The notes beneath the pieces are model-generated. The model was not told where the DNA came from. It saw nothing but the letters and a program-made list of their open reading frames with translations, and made no database searches. The position numbers and the translations under genes were made by a program. A stretch of 64,000 bases of DNA, from contig KB235926.1 in assembly GCA_000332255.1 (NCBI GenBank), forward strand, positions 2,739,777 to 2,803,776, given 5' to 3'. Below are positions 58,006 through 64,000 of the stretch, piece after piece. The DNA is from a cyanobacterium PCC 7702 (GTDB lineage: Bacteria; Cyanobacteriota; Cyanobacteriia; Cyanobacteriales; Nostocaceae). Position 1 is the stretch's first letter; the number at the start of each line of letters is the position of its first letter.

Positions 58006-59274
58006 CTAAACTCGATATCCGATATCCCTTCGGTAGTACATTCCCTCAAAATTAATGCATTGAATTCCAGCGTATGCTTTGTGGAGAGCTTTTTCGAGAT
58101 TTTCTCCTACTGCAGTAACGTTGAGCACTCTGCCGCCGTTTGTCAGCAATTGTTGTCCTTCTAATTTGGTGCCAGCGTGAAATACAACTGCTCCTTTTGA
58201 TTCAGCTTGAGGAATGCCTGTAATTACCATACCGTTTTTGTAAGCTCTGGGATAACCTTTGGAGGCGGCAACTACGGTAGCAGCTGCACCTGGTTTCCAA
58301 ACAATGGGTGGTAAAGTTGCCAAACGCTGCTCTGCGCAAGCTAGCATCAACTCTTCTAAAGGAGTTTCCAGTAGCGGCAAAATCGCTTGAGTTTCTGGAT
58401 CGCCAAAACGACAGTTAAATTCCAGAACTTTAAAACTGCCATCGGGAGCAATCATTAATCCTGCATACAGTACGCCTCGATAGTCAATTTTTCTGTTTCT
58501 TAAAGCTGCGATCGCTTTTTCTAATACTTCTTTTTGAATGCGTGCCAATAACTGTGGTGTTACCAGCGGTGCTGGCGCGTAAGCTCCCATTCCACCTGTA
58601 TTTTCTCCGGTATCGCCTTCGCCAATTCGTTTGTGGTCTTGAGCTGGTAGCAATGGTCTAATTGTCAGCCCGTCGGTCAAAGCCAAAACAGAAGCTTCTT
58701 GTCCTGTTAAATATTCTTCAATCACAACGCAATTTCCAGCACTGCCAAACTGTCCCTGGAAAATTGCGTCTATGGCGGCGAGTGCTTCATCTACTGTTTG
58801 AGCTACCGTAACGCCTTTCCCGGCGGCTAAACCATCTGCTTTGACAACCACCGGTGCTTTGCGTTCTTTAACGTAGGATTTTGCGGCTTTACTTTGAGCA
58901 AACACCGCAGCTGATGCGGTGGGAATTTCTGCTTCCTGCATCAATGCTTTTGCCCAAGCTTTACTTGCTTCTATTTGTGCTCCTGCTTTGCTGGGACCAA
59001 AAACTTTTAAATCCTGATTTTGTAGATAATCTGCAATTCCTTGGGCTAAAGGCGCTTCCGGGCCAACGACCACCAAAGAAATTTCCTGTTTTTTTGCAAA
59101 TTGGGCTATACCCTCAAAGTCATCCGTTGCCAACAACAAGTTCTGACAGCCTGGCATTGTCGCCGTACCGCCATTTCCCGGCACACATATTACCTGCTCG
59201 ATTTGCTTTGACTGTAACAGTTTCCAAGCCAGGGCGTGTTCCCGCCCTCCGTTACCTACAATTAAAACTTTCAC
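58006..59274 (-). CDS. purD: phosphoribosylamine-glycine ligase
   Basis: This ATP-grasp enzyme makes glycinamide ribonucleotide in purine synthesis. GTG 59274 with GGAAAGAGC just upstream gives the family N-terminus VKVLIVGNGGREHALAW (422 residues), and the open frame further upstream is not family-like. Motifs: KADGLAAGKGVTVA, EEYLTGQEASVLALTDG, GEGDTGENTGGMGAYAP and VLEFNCRFGDPETQAILP, all intact. It is followed on the same strand by nblS. Confidence 0.97.
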   Translation of the reverse strand: MKVLIVGNGGREHALAWKLLQSKQIEQVICVPGNGGTATMPGCQNLLLATDDFEGIAQFAKKQEISLVVVGPEAPLAQGIADYLQNQDLKVFGPSKAGAQIEASKAWAKALMQEAEIPTASAAVFAQSKAAKSYVKERKAPVVVKADGLAAGKGVTVAQTVDEALAAIDAIFQGQFGSAGNCVVIEEYLTGQEASVLALTDGLTIRPLLPAQDHKRIGEGDTGENTGGMGAYAPAPLVTPQLLARIQKEVLEKAIAALRNRKIDYRGVLYAGLMIAPDGSFKVLEFNCRFGDPETQAILPLLETPLEELMLACAEQRLATLPPIVWKPGAAATVVAASKGYPRAYKNGMVITGIPQAESKGAVVFHAGTKLEGQQLLTNGGRVLNVTAVGENLEKALHKAYAGIQCINFEGMYYRRDIGYRV

Positions 59275-59547
59275 GCTCTTTCCCCGTGCATTTTTAGCCA
59301 GTGCGCCGTTCAATTCCCTTATTTTAATACTTACGCCTGTCGCTTGCGACCCATTACTTGCAGACGGGAATTTAAGTCTTTATTTTGACCCTGACACTCA
59401 GTAATTTTTGTCATACAATAACTGAACTATCTTCAATTTTTCTAATTTTTCTCCCGAATTACATGTTGGCGATCGCTCAACGCTAAGATTGAGGTTCTAT
59501 TACTGAATACTGAATAATGACAAGACAAAATAATTTTGAGCAACAAA

Positions 59548-60498
59548 ATGACTAAAAGTATAGTAACAGGAGCAGCAGGATTTATAGGCTCCCATTTAGT
59601 AGAAGCTCTATTGCAACGAGGAGAACAAGTCATTGCCATTGATGAATTCAACGATTACTACGACCCCAACTTCAAAAAAAAGAACATCGTACACTTGCAA
59701 AACCATCCCGGTTTAACATTCATAGCCGCAAGCATCCAGGTTTTAGATTGGAAAACACTTCTAGAAGATGTAGATTTTATCTATCACCAAGCAGCACAAG
59801 CAGGAGTGCGAGCTAGCTGGGGTGAGGCTTTTGGCGCCTACACCGAACGCAATCTCAACGCCACCCAGGTGTTGCTGGAAGCAGCAAAAAATGCTCCCAG
59901 ATTGCAAAGGTTGGTGTTTGCTTCTACTTCCAGTGTTTATGGCGATGCCGAAACTTTACCCACAAGCGAAAGTGTTTGTCCCCAACCAGTTTCACCCTAC
60001 GGCATTACCAAATTGGCAGCAGAACGTTTGTGCGCCCTGTATTACAAAAATTTTGGAGTTCCTTGGGTGGCATTGCGCTATTTTACCGTTTATGGTCCCC
60101 GACAGCGCCCAGACATGGCATTTCATAAATTTTTGCAAGCTATGTTACACCGACAAGCGATTTCTATTTACGGTGATGGACAGCAAACTCGAGATTTTAC
60201 CTATGTCAGTGATGTGGTCGCTGCCAATCTCGCTGCTGCTTGTGTCCCCCAAGCAGTGGGAGAAATTTTTAATATCGGTGGTGGTAGCACCGTGATGCTC
60301 AATCAAGTTCTGAGCCTGATGGAGGAAATTGTCGGATATTCCGTCCCTAGAAATTATCTACCAAAAGCGGTGGGAGATGCTCGCCACACTGCTGCGGATG
60401 TGTCTAAAGCTCGGCAAATTTTGGGTTACCAACCGCAAGTATCTTTACCTTGGGGTTTAACCCAGCAATGGTACTGGATTAAATCTTTATATGCTTGA
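59548..60498 (+). CDS. UDP-sugar epimerase of the extended SDR family (GalE/UDP-glucuronate 4-epimerase type)
   Basis: The 316-residue protein from ATG 59548 starts MTKSIVTGAAGFIGSHLVEALLQ, cut here to VTGAAGFIGSHLVEALL. It has the catalytic triad S-Y-K (ASTSSVYGD and SPYGITKLAAE), then YFTVYGPRQRPDMA and GDGQQTRDFTYVSDVV. The spread of PRQRPDMA and the DFTYV block is usual for UDP-glucuronate or UDP-galactose 4-epimerases feeding extracellular polysaccharide. The exact sugar is not decidable. An upstream TTG at 59536 is less likely. It diverges from purD. Confidence 0.9.
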   Translation: MTKSIVTGAAGFIGSHLVEALLQRGEQVIAIDEFNDYYDPNFKKKNIVHLQNHPGLTFIAASIQVLDWKTLLEDVDFIYHQAAQAGVRASWGEAFGAYTERNLNATQVLLEAAKNAPRLQRLVFASTSSVYGDAETLPTSESVCPQPVSPYGITKLAAERLCALYYKNFGVPWVALRYFTVYGPRQRPDMAFHKFLQAMLHRQAISIYGDGQQTRDFTYVSDVVAANLAAACVPQAVGEIFNIGGGSTVMLNQVLSLMEEIVGYSVPRNYLPKAVGDARHTAADVSKARQILGYQPQVSLPWGLTQQWYWIKSLYA

Positions 60499-61019
60499 GT
60501 GAAAGCAAACACAGAAATTCCGATCGTTAAATTTTTCTAAAAAGTATAGTTTCTTTCATCTTTTGATTTATATTTGCGGTATTCTATATAAAACTTTGCT
60601 AGAGGCAATGGATATCCATATCTCAAGAAACACAAAGTTTATCCATACCTGAAAACTAGTTAAGTAAGCGGACTTAATTAAATGTAGAATGCACCCTTGT
60701 TGTCAACTAGAAGATGCAAACAGTCTTGCAAGCTGCTACCATCTTAACTGTAGCTAGTTACTAATGCCCTCGCTCTGAAGATACCGACTGTTATACGTGT
60801 TTAGGCAAGCAAACAATCTTGGTTTGAGTGTTTTGGTGGTAATTACCGTACAAAACCGAAATTGAGAGCAACTAAGTAGAGTTTGTTATGATATAGTGTA
60901 AGGTAGTTAAGGCTTGCTTTACCAAAGTAAACAACTCTACGCAAGGGTAACAACTCCCAAGTGGAAAGCAGTTTTGATCGTAAGTATTTAGGAAACCAAA
61001 TCAGAATTAGATCGAGGTT
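60499..61019. other. AT-rich spacer after the epimerase
   Basis: About 520 bases with no convincing gene, RNA or repeat. It should include the promoter for the DUF4327-like gene. Confidence 0.5.
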
Positions 61020-61238
61020 ATGACTCAGCAAGTGATTCACCCAATGGTGAAATTGCAGCGTAACGTGCAATCACTCGTAGACTCCAATATTATCAAGCCA
61101 AGCGATAGCATTTGGAAAATAGCTTTGCTGTACGGTAACGAATGGCAATACTGGAAAAAAGAACTCTTGGATTTTGGTTTTAGCATGCAAGATCCGGTGA
61201 GCGAATTATTAGCGGTAGAAGCCTGGGATGAAGAGTAG
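61020..61238 (+). CDS. DUF4327-like small protein
   Basis: The 72-residue soluble protein (MTQQVIHPMVKLQRNVQSLV, then SIWKIALLYGNEWQYWKKEL, FGFSMQDPVSELLAVEAWDE) has the layout of the cyanobacterial DUF4327 family: two amphipathic helices around a W-x(n)-W core and a terminal D-P-V-x-E-L-L-x-V-E motif. A GAGG lies right ahead of the ATG (ATCGAGGTTATG). The family call rests on pattern similarity by eye. No function is known. Confidence 0.65.
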   Translation: MTQQVIHPMVKLQRNVQSLVDSNIIKPSDSIWKIALLYGNEWQYWKKELLDFGFSMQDPVSELLAVEAWDEE

Positions 61239-61322
61239 AAACTGGTAATTCCGTTGTCCTAGCAGCGACTTTGTGGATGGGAATCGCTACCTAACGCAAG
61301 AGTTGTCAGCATAGGGGCGGAG

Positions 61323-62570
61323 TTATTGGCACGCCAAAAGAGCTGCAGACAGTTCCTTAGCAGTTTGATAGCGATCGCGGGGTAGTGGTTCTGTGACGCG
61401 GTCTATAACCTCTCTTAATTGGGGGGTGATGGTAGGAACCTTATCCAAGTCAAAGCGAAAATTGCGTCCCCGCGGGCGATAAAATTTGAAAGGATTTTCG
61501 CCAGTCAGCAGATAAATCAGCGTCGGTCCTATGGCGTAAAGATCGGACTGCGTTAGGGGTTGTCCCCGTTCTTGTTCAGGGGCGCAGTAACCTTCTGCAC
61601 CGATACGAGTTCCGGGTGCGGTACCGATTTCTTTCACCGCACCGAAATCCAGCACAACTATGCGGCGATTGGAGTTTCGCACCATTAAATTGGCGGGTTT
61701 AATATCACGGTGAATCAAAGGAGGATCTTGACTGTGCAAGTAGTCCAAGACATCGCAAGTTTGGATCATCCAGGCGATCGCCTCTTTAGGTGTCACAGGT
61801 CCCTTAAGCAAAATTAGTTTTTCCAAATCCTGTCCGTGGATCAATTCCATTGCCAGGTACTTTTTTCCGCCCTCGACAAAAAAGTCATAGTACTTGGGAA
61901 TGCCGGGATGGTGAAGAGATTTAAGAGTATGAGCTTCCCGTTCAAATAATTCGCGGGCTTTAGCAATTTTAGCCATATCGGCATTCATTTGCTTTAATAC
62001 TAGCAGTTGGGGATATCCGGCAATTTCTCCTGTTTGATCGCGAGCTAGATAAGTAGTACCCATACCTCCTTGTCCGAGGATTCGTAAAATCTGATAATTG
62101 CGAATAGTCTGCAGTACGGATATGGGTTGACCGCAGTGGATACAAAACAGATTTTCAGGAGAGTTTCCTTCGTGAGTGCAACTATTGGGAGAGGAGGCAG
62201 TCGGTTCCTCTGGAGACTTTACCGGTTCTATTTGAAATTTCAGAATTGGGCCACCCCGTGCTAGCTGAAGCAGAGAATTATCCGATAGCAAACTCTGAAC
62301 TACCAAAACTCCGTTGAGAAAAGTACCGTTAGCACCTTTACTAATTATTTGCCAGCAATTGCCGTCCTGCTGGGAATGAATTTGTCTGAGTTCTAAATGG
62401 TGTCGGGAGACAACGACGTCAGTTAATATCACGTCGTTATCTGCAGAACGACCGATTCGAATTACGGATTTTTTCTCGAAATGCCATTGTTTAAGGGGCG
62501 TTTTTTTTTGGGAATCTAACAGGGTCAGAGTAACCACACTAGTCAGAATAATCGGGTAGATGGTAGACAA
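61323..62570 (-). CDS. FHA-domain Ser/Thr protein kinase
   Basis: The 415-residue protein joins an N-terminal FHA domain (about 15-105; IRIGRSADNDVILTD and VVSRHHLELR for phosphothreonine binding), a small zinc ribbon (FCIHCGQP near residue 140 with an earlier C), and a full Hanks-type kinase domain (about 160-415): GQGGMGTTYLARD glycine loop, LVLKQM, HRDIKPANLM catalytic loop, LDFGAVKEIG, and CAPEQERGQPLTQSDLYAIG for the activation/APE region. It should bind phosphothreonine substrates. It is 70 bases downstream of the PP2C gene on the same strand, so the two are probably one operon. Confidence 0.94.
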   Translation of the reverse strand: MSTIYPIILTSVVTLTLLDSQKKTPLKQWHFEKKSVIRIGRSADNDVILTDVVVSRHHLELRQIHSQQDGNCWQIISKGANGTFLNGVLVVQSLLSDNSLLQLARGGPILKFQIEPVKSPEEPTASSPNSCTHEGNSPENLFCIHCGQPISVLQTIRNYQILRILGQGGMGTTYLARDQTGEIAGYPQLLVLKQMNADMAKIAKARELFEREAHTLKSLHHPGIPKYYDFFVEGGKKYLAMELIHGQDLEKLILLKGPVTPKEAIAWMIQTCDVLDYLHSQDPPLIHRDIKPANLMVRNSNRRIVVLDFGAVKEIGTAPGTRIGAEGYCAPEQERGQPLTQSDLYAIGPTLIYLLTGENPFKFYRPRGRNFRFDLDKVPTITPQLREVIDRVTEPLPRDRYQTAKELSAALLACQ

Positions 62571-62640
62571 TCCCTATGCAAACAGGGGTAGGGTCTTGGG
62601 TATAATTTACGACGTAGTTGCTGATACAAGTAGCTAACCA

Positions 62641-64000
62641 CTAACTACCTTCCTTTTGACTGTCCAGATCTGGGCGTACTTTTGCTCGTACGAGTAAGGC
62701 AGTAATGTTGTCATGACCATTGTAATCATTTGCTAAATTAATTAAATCTCGGATGCCAGTTTCTAAATTCGCTTCCGAACTCAGCAGGGGAAGTAAATAA
62801 GACTGCCAATTATTTTCTAGGAGATTATTATCTGATAAACCGTCCGATGCCAAAACAAACAAAGTATCTTCAGAAATATCAAAGAATTTCACATCAGGAA
62901 CGATAAAATTTTCATCCCGAGGACCAAGGGCTTGGGTAAGCTGGTAAGCATCTGGACGGGCGTAAGCCAAACTGGGTTCTACTCCTCGGGAAATTTCCCG
63001 CTGACCGACTTCGTGGTCTAAGGTAATTTGCGCCAAACCTCCTTTGCGAGTTATGCAGTAAAGGCGACTATCACCGACATGAGCCACGGCTGCTTGAGTA
63101 TTTTTAATTAAGAGCATGACCAAGGTCGTACCCATGCGTCCGATTCCCGAACGAGCATCTTGTTGATTGACATCGTAAATTGCTTGGTTGGCTTGTCTTA
63201 TAGCTGCGCAAATTTGGTCCTCTGCAGGCAATTCGCTACCAGTCCAGTGAGTTTGAAAGTATTTTTGTACTGTTTTGACCGCCAAAGCGCTGGCCACCTC
63301 GCCACCAGCGTGTCCTCCCATGCCGTCGCAGAGAATATATAATGCACGTGCTTGGATGTGGCGGCTGTGGGGAAATTCTAGGCTGTGAATTTGAGCGTCT
63401 ATACCGAAGTAGTCTTCATTGTGATTCCTTTGTCGTCCCACATCAGTAATTCCAGCATGTTCCAGGCTGATCAGCTGCATTGGCAGTACCACTGTGGGCA
63501 AATCGTCGCTTTTGGGACCAGTGTCTGCTTGTGTCTGATCTGAAGAAGCGATCGTCGCACATACAGGAGATGGAATGGTATAGTTGAGTTGCTCTTGGGT
63601 GGCGATCGCCTTCATTGCTGATTGTAATTGCACTAAACTAGAGATTTTGCCACTTTCTAAATCTCCTAAAAGTTGTAACAAAGATCCAAATTGAGTGCGC
63701 TGGGACTCTGCAAACAGTTTCTGCCAAATTCTTCCCAATGCTTGAATTGCCATCTCTTCTGGCCAGCTTGCCAGCTGTTTTTGTCCAGTCTTTGTTGCTT
63801 CGCTGTCCAACAAGGCATTGTGTCGTAATGGCTCGGGATACAGCATTTGCAGCGCCAGTGCTTGGTCTTCATCCAAGCGCAGATTTTGCAACTCCAAAAG
63901 ACTTTGACGACAATGAAATGGTTCGAGCAGTGCCCACAGGCACGTCATTTGATATAAATAGTTAATCATCTGCAAAGAAGTGGTTTTTTCATCGCGCCAT
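62641..64000 (-). CDS. PP2C-type Ser/Thr phosphatase, 5' part outside window
   Basis: The reading frame stays open to the right edge (WRDEKTTSLQMINYLYQMTC in the outermost part), so the start is beyond base 64000. A helical N-terminal region of about 190 residues leads to a PPM/PP2C domain (about 190-440). Metal-binding motifs are RNHNEDYFGID, ILCDGMGGHAGGEVAS, GRMGTTLVMLLI, AHVGDSRLYCI and LASDGLSDN, and the terminal DNITALLVRA is complete. The same-strand FHA kinase begins 70 bases downstream, so the pair forms a phosphorylation module of opposing enzymes. Confidence 0.93.
   Translation of the reverse strand, partial: WRDEKTTSLQMINYLYQMTCLWALLEPFHCRQSLLELQNLRLDEDQALALQMLYPEPLRHNALLDSEATKTGQKQLASWPEEMAIQALGRIWQKLFAESQRTQFGSLLQLLGDLESGKISSLVQLQSAMKAIATQEQLNYTIPSPVCATIASSDQTQADTGPKSDDLPTVVLPMQLISLEHAGITDVGRQRNHNEDYFGIDAQIHSLEFPHSRHIQARALYILCDGMGGHAGGEVASALAVKTVQKYFQTHWTGSELPAEDQICAAIRQANQAIYDVNQQDARSGIGRMGTTLVMLLIKNTQAAVAHVGDSRLYCITRKGGLAQITLDHEVGQREISRGVEPSLAYARPDAYQLTQALGPRDENFIVPDVKFFDISEDTLFVLASDGLSDNNLLENNWQSYLLPLLSSEANLETGIRDLINLANDYNGHDNITALLVRAKVRPDLDSQKEGS

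Overview
The window is a chromosomal segment of a cyanobacterium. The octamer GCGATCGC (the HIP1 motif typical of cyanobacterial genomes) recurs throughout, and several genes belong to oxygenic phototrophs: petG and cytM (electron transport), chlI and a BciB-type 8-vinyl reductase (chlorophyll synthesis), the NblS/Hik33 sensor kinase, a clpR-clpP pair, a carotenoid oxygenase and a cyanobacterial alkaline/neutral invertase. The set of genes, many large AT-rich spacers and several decaying genes fit a filamentous or otherwise large-genome cyanobacterium; the genus cannot be fixed from the sequence alone.

Layout. 1-6.3 kb: carbon storage and protein quality (5'-part of a glycogen debranching enzyme, 2-Cys peroxiredoxin, J-domain chaperone, small P-loop kinase, glgC, def). 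6.7-8.4 kb: a decayed IS200/IS605 TnpB relic directly upstream of a KirBac-type potassium channel that is split by a frameshift in a T8 run. 8.4-15.6 kb: aminotransferase, YjbQ, an NmrA/SDR oxidoreductase, two small membrane proteins, the SdhA/FrdA flavoprotein, an orphan Phd antitoxin, and a GDT1-type manganese exporter preceded by what looks like a yybP-ykoY manganese riboswitch. 15.6-25.2 kb: TPR protein, a basic-tailed cyanobacterial protein, a DUF39/HcyBio sulfur enzyme, a VWA protein, clpR-clpP, a J-domain/TPR protein, an SLC13/ArsB-like transporter, an MFS-transporter remnant and a DUF1824 protein. 25.2-27.8 kb is a degenerate zone with an ABC exporter pseudogene. 27.9-35.4 kb: petG and cytM (divergent), a RuBisCO-like protein, an ETHE1-like persulfide dioxygenase, RtcA, and a compact three-gene exported-protein cluster (NTF2-like lipoprotein, DUF305, YVTN beta-propeller). 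35.5-50.2 kb: argS, carotenoid oxygenase, bciB, GH100 invertase, cysH, glpK, a TIGR03792-like protein, chlI, a small membrane protein, a CIRCE-controlled groEL, and a MraY/WecA-type transferase. 50.3-64 kb: fabG, thioredoxin, an SLH-domain protein, dxs, DUF2237, a zinc-ribbon membrane protein, nblS and purD, a sugar-nucleotide epimerase, a DUF4327-like protein, and a PP2C phosphatase / FHA-Ser/Thr kinase pair that runs off the right edge.

Most genes are housekeeping and independently transcribed. The parts that read as linked units are the riboswitch plus manganese exporter, clpR-clpP, the exported-protein trio at 33.0-35.4 kb, purD-nblS, and the phosphatase-kinase pair. The less usual content is the RuBisCO-like protein, the DUF39 enzyme, two poly-T frameshifts in otherwise intact genes, and several gene relics at different stages of decay. 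No tRNA, rRNA, CRISPR array, prophage or obvious new defence system was seen.
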